This document shows, piece after piece, positions 8,119 to 19,438 of a DNA stretch of 32,881 nucleotides. The translations under genes were made by a program, and so were the position numbers. The stretch spans positions 1 to 32,881 of the forward strand of contig JAPSIR010000012.1 of assembly GCA_031178625.1 (NCBI GenBank), in the 5' to 3' direction. Within the stretch, counting starts at the first letter, position 1. Each line of letters starts with the position of its first letter. The DNA comes from Cellulomonas sp. GTDB taxonomy: Bacteria; Actinomycetota; Actinomycetes; Actinomycetales; Cellulomonadaceae. Below the pieces are notes generated by a model that saw only the letters and a program-made list of their open reading frames with translations, did not search any database and was not told where the DNA came from.

Positions 8119-10349
8119 GCCGAGCCCTCGACCTGGCCCGCACCGGCGGACGCCGCGAGCAGCCCCGTCCGGTCGGCCACGAACTGCAGCTGCTCGACGG
8201 ACAGGCCGATGGTGCGCGAGAGCGCGCGCCCGCCGTGCCCGACGCCGATCTCGCGCCGGACGAGCACGGGTCGCTCGTCCGGGTCCGCGGACGTCGCCGC
8301 CTGCAGCGCCGCGCCGAGCTTGCGTGCGTGCAGGGGGTCGACGCGGGTGTCGCCCTCGAACACCGTGAACAGCACGGAAGGGTAGGCGGTGCCGTCGGCG
8401 ACGCGGTGGTACGGCGAGTAGCCGAGCAGCCAGTCGAGCTCTTCCGGGACGGCGGCGTCGCCGTACTCCTCGGTCCACGTGACGCCCAGGCCGAAGCGCT
8501 GGTAGCGCACCATGTCGAGCAGCGGGGCGGAGCACACGGCGGCCGCCCACAGGTCCGGACGCTGCGTCACCGCGGCGCCGACGAGCAGGCCCCCGTTCGA
8601 GCCGCCCCACACGGCGAGCCGGTCGGTCGTGGTCCAGCCGTCCGCGACGAGGTGCTCGGCGACCGCGAACAGGTCGTCGAACACGTTCTGCTTGGCGCCC
8701 CGCATGCCCGCGCGGTGCCACTCCTCGCCCTCCTCGCCGCCGCCGCGCAGGTTCGCGACGACGTATACGCCGCCGGCCTCGACCCACGCCAGCGTGCTCG
8801 CGGAGTACGCGGGGTCGAGGGAGATCTGGAAGCCGCCGTACCCGTAGAGCACGGTCGGTGCGGGCGCGAGGGGGCGGCCGTGGGCGTCGAGCCGGTCGGC
8901 GCGTGCGAGCACGAACGCCCGCACGGTGGTGCCGTCGGCGCTCGTCACCTCGACCTGCCGCGCGCGCACGTCGGGCAGGTCCGGCACTGCCCCGGGCGGC
9001 GTCGCCCAGACGCTCAGCTCGCCGGTCGTGGCGTCGAACCGGTGCACGCGGGGCACCGTCACGTGGTCCGTGTACGAGAACCAGAGGGACGTGCCGCCGT
9101 CGGGACGCGTCACGAGCCCGGACACCGAGCCGAGGCCGGGCAGCGCGAGGCGGCCGGTGTCGCCCGCGTGCCGGGCACCGGTCGCGGGGTCGTGGAGCGT
9201 CACCTCGCTGACGGCGTGCCGGCGCCACGACGCGACGAGCAGGGTCGGGGTCGTGTCGTCCCCGCCGCCGTCCAGCAGCGCGACGTCCTCGAGCACCGCC
9301 TCGTCGTCCTGCGCCACCAGCGTGGTCCAGTGCGCGACGCCCGGCGTCGTCGGGTCGGTCACGCACACGCGCCCGCGGGGCGCGTCGAGGTCGGTGTGCA
9401 CGTACAGGCGACCGTCGCGGCCCACCCACGCCCCGACCTCGGCGTCCAGGCCGACGGCCACCTCGGTGAACGCGGGCGCCTCGACGCCGCCGTCCGCCGT
9501 CAGGTCCGCGATCCACACGTCGGTGCGCGGCGCGGTGCCCGCGGACGCCGACACGATCAGCCAGCGCCCGTCCCGGCTCACGGACACGCCGTAGTAGTTG
9601 GTCATCTCCAGCCCGGCGCCGAAGACCTCGACGTCCTGCTCGGGCGACGTGCCGACGCGGTGCAGCCAGACGCGGCGGTGGTACTGCTGCTCGTCGGCGG
9701 GCAGCAGCGCGGGGGCGAGGCGGCGCACGTAGTAGAACGCCTCGCCGCCGGGCAGCCACGCCACCGGCGAGTAGCGTGCGCGGTCCACCGGGCCGTCCAC
9801 GAGCTCGCCCGTCGCGACGTCGAGCACGTGCAGCACGCTCTCCTCGGTGCCGCCGGAGGAGACCTGGTACGCCAGCAGGTGGCCCTCCTTGGACGGCTGC
9901 CACGCGTCGAGCGTGGTGGTGCCGGCGGGGTCGAGCGCGAGCGGGTCGACGAGGACGCGCTCACGCTCGCCGCCCGCGCCGTCGGGCTCCACGACCACGA
10001 CCACGGCGTGCTCCTGGTCACCGGCGCGGCGCGAGACGAACCGGCGCTCGCCCCGCCACGCGGGCGCGCTGACGAAGCCGGCGCCGAGAAGCGTGCCCAG
10101 CCGCGCGCGCAGCGCGTCGCCGGCGAACGGCCCGTCGGCCGCCGCGTCCTCGACCCGCCCGCGGTACGTCGCGTACAGCGCGTCCTGCGCCGCCGACCAC
10201 GCCTGCGTCGCGGGGTCCTGCGGGTCCTCGAGCCGGCGGTACGGGTCCGCCACCTGCCGACCGTGGAGGTCCTCGACGAGGTCCTCCCGCGGCGCGGGCG
10301 GGTAGGCCAGGGGCGTCGGCGCGGCCGACTTCGGGGAGGCATCGGTCAT
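8115..10349 (-). CDS. Prolyl oligopeptidase (S9A family serine peptidase)
   Basis: A 744-residue cytosolic peptidase that cuts short peptides after proline. The N-terminal beta-propeller covers about 70-420 and the C-terminal alpha/beta-hydrolase domain about 450-744. The triad is visible: Ser584 in VWGGSNGGLLVGA, Asp667 in FEGDTRVDPLHARK and His705 in GVGHGGRA. The start MTDASPKSAAPTPLAYPPAPRE is normal for the family. It has no signal peptide and a Leu-Glu-Asp-rich entry (DPYRRLEDPQDP). The ATG at 10349 stands 8 bases after a TAGCCT box (10358-10363 on this strand), which suggests a leaderless transcript. It is followed by the coupled MscS gene and is divergent from malQ. Confidence 0.95.
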   Translation of the reverse strand: MTDASPKSAAPTPLAYPPAPREDLVEDLHGRQVADPYRRLEDPQDPATQAWSAAQDALYATYRGRVEDAAADGPFAGDALRARLGTLLGAGFVSAPAWRGERRFVSRRAGDQEHAVVVVVEPDGAGGERERVLVDPLALDPAGTTTLDAWQPSKEGHLLAYQVSSGGTEESVLHVLDVATGELVDGPVDRARYSPVAWLPGGEAFYYVRRLAPALLPADEQQYHRRVWLHRVGTSPEQDVEVFGAGLEMTNYYGVSVSRDGRWLIVSASAGTAPRTDVWIADLTADGGVEAPAFTEVAVGLDAEVGAWVGRDGRLYVHTDLDAPRGRVCVTDPTTPGVAHWTTLVAQDDEAVLEDVALLDGGGDDTTPTLLVASWRRHAVSEVTLHDPATGARHAGDTGRLALPGLGSVSGLVTRPDGGTSLWFSYTDHVTVPRVHRFDATTGELSVWATPPGAVPDLPDVRARQVEVTSADGTTVRAFVLARADRLDAHGRPLAPAPTVLYGYGGFQISLDPAYSASTLAWVEAGGVYVVANLRGGGEEGEEWHRAGMRGAKQNVFDDLFAVAEHLVADGWTTTDRLAVWGGSNGGLLVGAAVTQRPDLWAAAVCSAPLLDMVRYQRFGLGVTWTEEYGDAAVPEELDWLLGYSPYHRVADGTAYPSVLFTVFEGDTRVDPLHARKLGAALQAATSADPDERPVLVRREIGVGHGGRALSRTIGLSVEQLQFVADRTGLLAASAGAGQVEGSA

Positions 10350-10502
10350 GGTCCGACAGGCTACGGACCGAACGTCCGCGACAGCGCCCCCACCCCGGTG
10401 CCGGGCGGCGACCGCGGCGGACGTCACACCGCGGCCGGGTGCACCCGGACGGACCCCGGCGCTGTCCGGGCAGGTCACGGACCTGCGTGGCAGGATCGAC
10501 GC
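10350..10502. promoter_or_regulatory. Divergent leaderless promoters of the peptidase gene and malQ
   Basis: On the minus strand TAGCCT (10358-10363) lies 8 bases before the ATG at 10349. On the plus strand CAGGAT (10491-10496) lies 6 bases before the GTG at 10503. Neither gene has a Shine-Dalgarno sequence, so both transcripts probably begin at or next to the start codon. Confidence 0.6.
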
Positions 10503-12635
10503 GTGCCCGAGCAGCCCGACCGCCCTTCCGACGACCTGCTGCGCCTCGCGGAGGCGTACGACATCGTCGCCCGCTACCAGGGCCACGACGGCGAGCAGCA
10601 CGAGTCGAGCGCGCACACGCTGCGCGCCGTGCTCGCGGCGCTCGGCGTCGACGCGTCGTCGCCCGAGCGCATCGCGCTGGCCCTCGCGAACGTCGAGAAC
10701 ACGCCGTGGCGCCGCGTCCTGCCTCCGGTCGTCGTCGCCCGGCAGGGACGCGCCGTGCAGGTGCCGGTGCACGTCACGCACGGCGACCCGGTTGAGGTGT
10801 GGGTCGAGCTCGACCCCGAGGTCGGCGGCGGCCGGCGCGAGGTCGCGCAGGCGGACGTGTACGTGGAGCCGCGCACGGTCGACGGGCGCCTCGTCGGCCG
10901 GGCGACCTTCGAGCTGCCGGCGGACCTGCCGCTGGGGTGGCACGAGATCCGCGCCGAGGGGCCCAGCGCGCACACGCACTGCCCTGTCGTCGTGACGCCC
11001 GACCGCCTCGAGCTCCCCGAGCAGCTGCGGGACGGCGGCCGGGCCTGGGGTCTGATGGCGCAGCTGTACTCGGTGCGCTCGCGGGCGTCGTGGGGCGTCG
11101 GCGATCTCGCGGACCTGGCCGACCTCGGCTGGCTCGCAGGTCGGCACGGCGCCGACTTCCTGCTCATCAACCCGCTGCACGCCGCCGAGCCGGTGGAGCC
11201 GCTCACCCCCAGTCCCTACCTTCCGACGACGCGCCGGTTCGTCAACCCGCTGTACGTCCGCGTGGAGGACGTGCGCGAGACGGGGTACCTGTCGGCCGCG
11301 GACCGCGCGCTCGTCGAGTGGGCGGGGGAGCCCGTGCTGCCGCTCGACACCGACCCCGGTCCCATCGACCGGGACATCGCCTGGGCGGCGAAGCGCGCCG
11401 CCCTCGAGGTGGTGTTCGCGCAGCCGCGGTCGGCCGCGCGGCAGGCCGCGTTCGACGCGTTCGTCGAGGAGCAGGGCGAGGGCCTGCGCACGTTCGCGCT
11501 GTGGTGCGCGCTCGTCGAGCGGTACGGGCCGCCCGAGACGTGGTCGGCGCCGCTGCACGACCCGTGGTCGGACGAGGTGGTCGCGGCCGCCGTCGAGCTG
11601 GCGGACCGCGTGCGCTTCTGGTCGTGGCTGCAGTGGGTCGCCGACGAGCAGCTGGGCCGCGCGCAGCAGGCCGCGCTCGACGGCGGCATGACGCTCGGGA
11701 TCATGCACGACCTCGCGGTGGGCGTGCACCCCGTCGGCGCGGACTCGTGGGCGCTGCGCGACGTGCTCGCGACCGGCGCCTCGGTGGGTGCCCCGCCCGA
11801 CATGTACAACCAGCAGGGGCAGGACTGGTCGCAGCCGCCGTGGCACCCGACCGAGCTGGCCCGCGCCGCGTACCGGCCCTACCGCGACATGCTGCGCACG
11901 GTGCTGCGGCACGCGGGCGCGATCCGCATCGACCACGTCATCGGGTTGTTCCGGCTGTGGTGGGTGCCGGAGGGCAACGGCGCGGCCGAGGGCGCGTACG
12001 TCCGCTACGACCACGAGGCGCTCGTCGGCATCCTGGCCCTGGAGGCGCACCGCGCCGGCGCCGTCGTCATCGGCGAGGACCTCGGCACCGTCGAGCCGTG
12101 GGTCCGCGACTACCTCGCGGAGCGCGGGGTGCTCGGCACGTCCGTCCTGTGGTTCGAGCAGACGGCCGAGGGCCCGCTGCCGCCCGAGCGGTACCGCCGC
12201 GAGGTGCTCGCGACCGTCACCACGCACGACCTGCCGCCGACCGCGGGGTACCTCGCGGGCGAGCACGTGCAGCTGCGCGACCGGCTCGGCCTGCTCACCA
12301 AGCCGCTGCGGGAGGTGCAGGCCGAGGCCGTGGCGGAGCGCGAGCGCATGCTCGACGCGCTGCGCGAGCGCGGCGTGCTCGGCGGCGACCCGTCGGAGCG
12401 TGAGGTCGTCGAGGCGCTGCACCGCTGGGTGCTCGCGACGCCGTCCGTGCTGGTGGGCGTCTCGCTCGCCGACGCGGTGGGGGAGCGGCGCGCGCAGAAC
12501 CAGCCGGGCACCGACCAGGAGTACCCGAACTGGAAGGTGCCGCTCGCCGACGGCACCGGCACCGTCGTGCTCCTCGAGGACCTGATGACGAGCCCGCGGC
12601 TCGCGTCGCTGGCGCGCGTCATGAACGAGGGATGA
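10503..12635 (+). CDS. malQ: 4-alpha-glucanotransferase (amylomaltase, GH77)
   Basis: A 710-residue cytosolic enzyme that moves alpha-1,4-glucan segments between maltodextrins, in maltose and glycogen metabolism. About 140 N-terminal residues precede the barrel, the extended form usual in actinobacteria and enterobacteria. The GH77 core shows SPYLPTTRRFVNPLYV, the nucleophile Asp477 in AIRIDHVIGLFRLWW, the acid/base Glu525 in VIGEDLGTVEPW and Asp576 in TVTTHDLPPTAGYL. The GTG at 10503 was chosen because it follows CAGGAT by 6 bases, as in several leaderless genes here, and no ribosome binding site is present. The stop overlaps the next start (ATGA at 12632-12635). Confidence 0.95.
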   Translation: MPEQPDRPSDDLLRLAEAYDIVARYQGHDGEQHESSAHTLRAVLAALGVDASSPERIALALANVENTPWRRVLPPVVVARQGRAVQVPVHVTHGDPVEVWVELDPEVGGGRREVAQADVYVEPRTVDGRLVGRATFELPADLPLGWHEIRAEGPSAHTHCPVVVTPDRLELPEQLRDGGRAWGLMAQLYSVRSRASWGVGDLADLADLGWLAGRHGADFLLINPLHAAEPVEPLTPSPYLPTTRRFVNPLYVRVEDVRETGYLSAADRALVEWAGEPVLPLDTDPGPIDRDIAWAAKRAALEVVFAQPRSAARQAAFDAFVEEQGEGLRTFALWCALVERYGPPETWSAPLHDPWSDEVVAAAVELADRVRFWSWLQWVADEQLGRAQQAALDGGMTLGIMHDLAVGVHPVGADSWALRDVLATGASVGAPPDMYNQQGQDWSQPPWHPTELARAAYRPYRDMLRTVLRHAGAIRIDHVIGLFRLWWVPEGNGAAEGAYVRYDHEALVGILALEAHRAGAVVIGEDLGTVEPWVRDYLAERGVLGTSVLWFEQTAEGPLPPERYRREVLATVTTHDLPPTAGYLAGEHVQLRDRLGLLTKPLREVQAEAVAERERMLDALRERGVLGGDPSEREVVEALHRWVLATPSVLVGVSLADAVGERRAQNQPGTDQEYPNWKVPLADGTGTVVLLEDLMTSPRLASLARVMNEG

Positions 12636-13204
12636 CCGCCGGTCCGGCGCCCGCGGCACCGGACCCGCTCCCGCGGCGCGTGCGCGTGGTGGGCAACTCC
12701 GGCGCGGGCAAGACGACGTACGCGCGGGCGCTCGCGGGTGCGCTCGGCGTGCCGCACGTGGAGCTCGACGACGTGTTCTGGGCGCCGGGCTGGGTGCACC
12801 GCGACGCGGCGGAGGGCCGCGCCGACCTCGCCGGCCGGCTCGCGGGCGCGCCCGGCTGGGTGGTCGACGGCAACTGGCGGTCCCGGCTCGACGGCATGCT
12901 GGACGACGCCGACACCGTCGTGTGGCTCGACTACCCGCGGCGCACGGTCATGGCGCGGGTCGTGCGCCGCACGCTCCGCCGCGGGATCACCCGCCAGGAG
13001 CTCTGGCACGGCAACCGCGAGCGCCTGTCGAACGTGCTGCGCCGCGACCCGGAGCACAACATCGTCCGCTGGGCGTGGACGATGCACGACGACTACCGCG
13101 ACCGGTACGCCGCGCTCGCGGCCGCCGGGACGACCCGGGTCGTGCGGCTCGGCTCGCCCCGGGAGGCCGCGGCCTTCCTGCGCGCGGTGGCGCGCGCCCG
13201 CTGA
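12632..13204 (+). CDS. Small P-loop kinase-like protein (FlaR/adenylate kinase-like)
   Basis: A 190-residue nucleotide-binding protein with a Walker A motif GNSGAGKT at 21-28. An aspartate pair follows in VPHVELDDVFWAPGW, then VVDGNWRS, VVWLDYPRR and a LID-like Arg-rich helix (TVMARVVRRTLRRG). This pattern is that of proteins often annotated as DNA topology modulation protein FlaR, related to adenylate and shikimate kinases. The real substrate of the family is poorly known, so I would call it a P-loop NTPase. It is translationally coupled to malQ by the ATGA overlap, but a joint function is not evident. Confidence 0.85.
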   Translation: MTAGPAPAAPDPLPRRVRVVGNSGAGKTTYARALAGALGVPHVELDDVFWAPGWVHRDAAEGRADLAGRLAGAPGWVVDGNWRSRLDGMLDDADTVVWLDYPRRTVMARVVRRTLRRGITRQELWHGNRERLSNVLRRDPEHNIVRWAWTMHDDYRDRYAALAAAGTTRVVRLGSPREAAAFLRAVARAR

Positions 13205-13273
13205 CCTCGGCCGAGGCGTGCGTCGGTGCACGTCGTGGGTCGCCGCGCCGACGCCGCGGGGCCCGCCGGGGCG

Positions 13274-13308
13274 ACGAGGGGCGACGCGCACCGCGCGTCG
13301 CCCCTCGT
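13274..13308. terminator. Strong bidirectional terminator hairpin
   Basis: Perfect 16-bp inverted repeat (arms 13274-13289 and 13293-13308, ACGAGGGGCGACGCGC and its complement) with a 3-base loop. It lies between the convergent P-loop gene and pepN and is the most stable simple hairpin in the window. Confidence 0.8.
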
Positions 13309-13338
13309 GCGCCCGGACCGTGGCCGGGGTGCGGTCGG

Positions 13339-15945
<2,607 letters not shown>

Positions 15946-16142
15946 GGATCGGCTCCGATCGGTCGGCGGCGGTGGCCGCGAGGGGTGGTGCGGCGATCGA
16001 TCATGCCACGGCCGCCCGTGCGCGCCGGCGGTCCGTGCACGTCCGGTTTCGCCGCTCCCGACCGGGTGTGATGGGCTTGCCCCCGCGCGACGCCGACGCC
16101 CCGCCCGAGGGCGCCCGTCGCCCCCTGTCGGAAGGAGCACCC

Positions 16143-16772
16143 GTGCCCGTCGTCGACTTCTGGTTCGACCCCGCCTGCCCGTGGGCGTGGATGACGTCGC
16201 GGTGGATGGACGAGGTCGCGCGCGTGCGCGACGTCGAGGTCCGCTGGCACGTCATGAGCCTGTCGGTCCTCAACGAGGGCCGTGACCTGCCCGAGGACTA
16301 CCGCCGCTCGATGGACGCCGCCTGGGGACCCGTGCGCGTGCTGGTCGCGGCGGCGCGCGACCACGGCGACGAGGTGCTCAAGCCGCTGTACGACGCGATG
16401 GGCACGCGCCGGCACCCCGGCGGCCGCCGCGACACCGACGCGGTCGTCGCGGAGTCGCTCGCCGAGGTCGGTCTGCCCGCGTCGCTCGCGGAGGTGGCGG
16501 GCACGCAGCAGGTGGACGACCTGCTGCGCGCGTCGCACGCGCGCGCGATCGAGCTCGTCGGCGACGAGGTCGGCACGCCGGTCGTCGCGATCGACGGCGT
16601 CGGGTACTTCGGCCCCGTCATCACGCCCGCCCCGAAGGGCGAGGACGCGGGCCGGCTCTTCGACGGCCTCGCGCTCATGACCAGCGTGCCCGGCTTCTAC
16701 GAGCTCAAGCGCACCCGCACCGTCGGGCCGATCCTGACCGACGCCGACGCGGCGGCGGTGCGGGGGTCCTGA
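16143..16772 (+). CDS. DsbA-fold oxidoreductase related to mycothiol-dependent nitroreductase Rv2466c, CPWA active site
   Basis: A 209-residue thioredoxin/DsbA-fold protein that resembles Mycobacterium tuberculosis Rv2466c along its whole length as I recall it (DFWFDPxCPW, ITSRW-like MTSRWMDEVA, VMSLSVLNE, GTPVV, FFGPV-like YFGPVITPAPKGEDAGRL, FELKRTRT-like YELKRTRT). That enzyme reduces substrates with mycothiol through a CPWC site. Here the site is Cys12-Pro-Trp-Ala15, so the resolving cysteine is missing and the protein must act as a monothiol, if it has a redox role. The GTG at 16143 follows GGAAGGAG with a 5-base gap, one of the best ribosome binding sites in the window. The stop overlaps the next gene's start (TGATG). 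Confidence 0.9.
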   Translation: MPVVDFWFDPACPWAWMTSRWMDEVARVRDVEVRWHVMSLSVLNEGRDLPEDYRRSMDAAWGPVRVLVAAARDHGDEVLKPLYDAMGTRRHPGGRRDTDAVVAESLAEVGLPASLAEVAGTQQVDDLLRASHARAIELVGDEVGTPVVAIDGVGYFGPVITPAPKGEDAGRLFDGLALMTSVPGFYELKRTRTVGPILTDADAAAVRGS

Positions 16773-17308
16773 TGGCCGGGCGCGGGTTCGCCGGGCTGAC
16801 GCCCGGCATGCGGGCGTTCCTCGCCGTGGACGCCGTCCTCGTGGTGCTGCTCGTGGTGCTGTTCTTCGTGGTGCCGCGGGGTGGTGGCGACGGCGGCGCG
16901 GGGGAGGTGACGGCCTCCCCGACCGCGCCGGGCGCCGCGACGCCGGAGGCGGAGGAGGTCGTCGAGGCGGTGGCGTTCGCGCTGCCCAGCGGCAACATCG
17001 CCTGCGACATGACCGCGGGCGGGGTGGAGTGCCGCATCGCGAGCTTCACGTACGCGGCGCCGGAGGTCGCGGGCTGCGCGGGCACGACCGGCAACGTCGT
17101 GCGCCTCGACGCGCAGGGCTTCGCGTTCGTGTGCGTCGAGGGCGACCCGCCGGTCGCCGCCGGAGCCGGCGTCCCGGTGCTCGAGTACGGCTCGCAGGAG
17201 TCCGTCGGCGAGTACACGTGCCGCTCGGGCACCGACGGCGTCACGTGCACGGGGTCGGGCGGCGTCGGGTTCCGGCTCGCGCGCGCGGACTGGACCGAGC
17301 TGCCCTGA
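16772..17308 (+). CDS. DUF6636-type single-pass membrane protein
   Basis: A 178-residue protein with one hydrophobic segment at about 15-36 (FLAVDAVLVVLLVVLFFVV), an Ala/Thr/Pro linker to about 65, and an extracytoplasmic domain. LPSGNIACDMTAGGVECRI is the typical opening of the domain I know as DUF6636. It has six cysteines outside the membrane (NIAC, VEC, AGC, FVC, YTC, VTC), which can form three disulfides. Function unknown. Its start overlaps the stop of the reductase gene, so they are coupled; a thiol-redox link with this Cys-rich exported partner is possible but unproven. The last codons and stop lie in a 14-bp tandem repeat. Confidence 0.8.
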   Translation: MAGRGFAGLTPGMRAFLAVDAVLVVLLVVLFFVVPRGGGDGGAGEVTASPTAPGAATPEAEEVVEAVAFALPSGNIACDMTAGGVECRIASFTYAAPEVAGCAGTTGNVVRLDAQGFAFVCVEGDPPVAAGAGVPVLEYGSQESVGEYTCRSGTDGVTCTGSGGVGFRLARADWTELP

Positions 17309-17332
17309 CCGAGCTGCCCTGACCGAGCTGCC
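17294..17332 (+). repeat. 14-bp direct tandem repeat across the DUF6636 stop codon
   Basis: ACCGAGCTGCCCTG at 17294-17307 and 17308-17321, then 11 bases of a third copy to 17332. The first copy supplies the last codons and the start of the TGA. Because 14 is not a multiple of 3, each copy puts TGA in a different frame. Confidence 0.9.
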
Positions 17333-17344
17333 GGGACGGCGCGC

Positions 17345-17375
17345 CCGGTGCCCCGCCCGCGGGACGGGGCACCGG
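17345..17375. terminator. Terminator between convergent DUF6636 and M13 peptidase genes
   Basis: 11-bp perfect inverted repeat CCGGTGCCCCG / CGGGGCACCGG with a 9-base loop, extendable by four more pairs with one bulged base. It lies 10 bases before the stop codon of the convergent peptidase gene. Confidence 0.7.
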
Positions 17376-17384
17376 CGCGGCGCG

Positions 17385-19379
17385 TCACCAGATGTGCACG
17401 CGCTCCTCCGGGTCGAGCCACAGGGCGTCGCCCGGCTGCACGTCGAACGCCGTGTAGAACTCGTCGATGTTGCGGACGACGCCGTTGCAGCGGAACTCGT
17501 CCGGCGCGTGCGGGTCGATCGCCAGCCGCCGGATGACCTCCTCGTCGCGGCCCTTCGTGCGCCACGACTGCGCCCAGCCGAGGAACACGCGCTGCAGGCC
17601 GGTGTACCCGTCGAGGACGGGCGCCTCCTCGAGCGGGCGGCCGAGGGCGATGCGGTACGCCGTGATCGCGATCGCCAGGCCGCCGAGGTCGCCGATGTTC
17701 TCGCCGACCGTGAGCTCACCGTTGACGTGGTGGCTGCCCCCGAGCTGCGCGGGCGAGTAGCCGGAGTACTGGTCGACGAGGGCCTTCGTGCGCCGCTCGA
17801 ACTCGGCGCGGTCCTCGGCCGTCCACCAGTCCTCGAGCCGGCCGTCGCCGTCGTACTTCGACCCCTGGTCGTCGAACCCGTGGCCGATCTCGTGGCCGAT
17901 GACCGCGCCGATGCCGCCGAAGTTCACGGCGTCGTCCGCGTCCGCGTCGAAGAACGGCGGCTGCAGGATCGCCGCGGGGAAGACGATCTCGTTCATGCCC
18001 GGGTTGTAGTAGGCGTTGACCGTCTGCGGGGTCATGAACCACTCGTCGCGGTCGATCGGCCTGCCGATCTTCGCGAGCTCACGGTCCTGCTCGAACGCGT
18101 TGGCGCGGCGCACGTTGCCGAGCAGGTCGTCGGCGCGGACGTCGAGCGCCGAGTAGTCGCGCCAGCGGACGGGGTAACCGATCTTCGGCGTGAACGCGTC
18201 GAGCTTGGCGAGCGCCTTGGCGCGCGTCTCCTCGCCCATCCAGTCCAGGCGCTCGATCGACTCGCGGTACGCCTCGACGAGGTGGCCGACGAGGGCGTCC
18301 ATGCGCTCCTTGTGCGTGGGCGGGAAGTGGCGCTCGACGTAGACCTTGCCGACCGCCTCGCCCAGCGCGCCCTGCACCAGGCCGACGCCGCGCTTCCAGC
18401 GGTCCCGGATCTCCTGCGTGCCCGTGAGCGTGCGCCCGTAGAAGTCGAAGTTCGCCTGCACGAGCGCCTCGGTGAGGTACGGCGCACGCGACGACACGAC
18501 GTGGTACGTCGCCCACGCCTGCCAGTCGGCGAGCGGGACCTCGGCCCACGCCTGCGCGAACGCCTCCGCGAACGACGGCTCCCGCACGACGAGCCGGTCG
18601 AGCGCACCCGCGGGCGCGCCGAGCGCCGCCGCCCACGCGCGCCAGTCGAAGCCGGGTGCCCGATGCGCCAGCTCGGCCAGCGTCATCGCGTTGTACGTGA
18701 GGTCGGCGTCGCGGTCCTTGACGACGTCCCAGTGCGCGGCCGCCAGGCGCGTCTCGAGCGCGACGACGCGGTTCGCGAGGTCCTGCGGGTCGCCCGCCGC
18801 GACGACGCCGGACACGTCGCGCACGAGGTCGAGCATGCGCGCGACGTGCGGCCTGTACGCCGCCAGCACCGCCGCGTGCTGCTCCTCGCGGTAGTACGCC
18901 TCGTCGGGCAGGCCCAGCCCGCCCTGCACGAGGTGCACCACGTACGTGTCGGGGTCCTTCGCGTCGTTGTCGACGTAGAACTCGACGACGCCGGCGCCGC
19001 CCGTGCGCTGCAGCGCGCCCAGCGCGTCCGTCAGCGCGTCGCGGCTCGTCGCGCCGTCGACGAGCGCGAGGTCCGCACGCAGCGGCTCGACGCCCGCCGC
19101 CTCCACGGCCTCGGTGTCCATGAAGCTCGCGTACAGGGCGCCGATCTTGGCCTCGACGCCCGCGGCGTCGCCGTCGACCGCCGCGGCGGCCGCGTCGGTG
19201 ATGATGTCGCGGACCTGCCGCTCCGCCTCGTCGTAGAGGGCGCGGAACGTGCCGTCCATCGCACGGTCCGGGGGGATGACGTGCGACGCCGACCACCGGC
19301 CGTTCACGTGCGCGTACAGGTCGTCCTGGGGGCGGGCGGCCGGGTCCAGGTCCTCGAGGGGAAGTCCGCTGCGGGTCAT
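17385..19379 (-). CDS. M13 family zinc metallopeptidase (neprilysin/PepO-like)
   Basis: A 664-residue endopeptidase of the neprilysin family, which cuts short peptides on the amino side of hydrophobic residues. The N-terminal M13 domain covers about 15-390 and the catalytic domain about 450-664. Seen: NAYYNPGMNEIVFPAAILQ, the zinc site HEIGH at 496-500 in GAVIGHEIGHGFDDQGSKYD, the third ligand Glu560 in VGENIGDLGGLA, and the family's C-terminal tryptophan (VHIW). There is no signal peptide or membrane anchor, so it is probably cytosolic, as is usual for actinobacterial homologues. The ATG at 19379 lies 7 bases after TAGGCT, with no ribosome binding site. Confidence 0.95.
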   Translation of the reverse strand: MTRSGLPLEDLDPAARPQDDLYAHVNGRWSASHVIPPDRAMDGTFRALYDEAERQVRDIITDAAAAAVDGDAAGVEAKIGALYASFMDTEAVEAAGVEPLRADLALVDGATSRDALTDALGALQRTGGAGVVEFYVDNDAKDPDTYVVHLVQGGLGLPDEAYYREEQHAAVLAAYRPHVARMLDLVRDVSGVVAAGDPQDLANRVVALETRLAAAHWDVVKDRDADLTYNAMTLAELAHRAPGFDWRAWAAALGAPAGALDRLVVREPSFAEAFAQAWAEVPLADWQAWATYHVVSSRAPYLTEALVQANFDFYGRTLTGTQEIRDRWKRGVGLVQGALGEAVGKVYVERHFPPTHKERMDALVGHLVEAYRESIERLDWMGEETRAKALAKLDAFTPKIGYPVRWRDYSALDVRADDLLGNVRRANAFEQDRELAKIGRPIDRDEWFMTPQTVNAYYNPGMNEIVFPAAILQPPFFDADADDAVNFGGIGAVIGHEIGHGFDDQGSKYDGDGRLEDWWTAEDRAEFERRTKALVDQYSGYSPAQLGGSHHVNGELTVGENIGDLGGLAIAITAYRIALGRPLEEAPVLDGYTGLQRVFLGWAQSWRTKGRDEEVIRRLAIDPHAPDEFRCNGVVRNIDEFYTAFDVQPGDALWLDPEERVHIW

Positions 19380-19438
19380 GCGCGACAGCCTACGGACGGG
19401 TGCGCGTGCCGGCCCGCACGCTGCGGCAGGATGGCCCC
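19380..19438. promoter_or_regulatory. Divergent leaderless promoters of the M13 peptidase gene and rpiB
   Basis: Only 59 bases separate the two start codons. On the minus strand TAGGCT (19387-19392) lies 7 bases before ATG 19379. On the plus strand CAGGAT (19427-19432) lies 6 bases before ATG 19439. The -35 regions must overlap face to face, so the two promoters may compete. Confidence 0.65.

Noticed and set aside
8235-10502. Plus-strand extension of malQ by 756 codons
   Set aside because: Antisense to the prolyl oligopeptidase gene, which has a full catalytic triad; malQ homology begins only after 10503.
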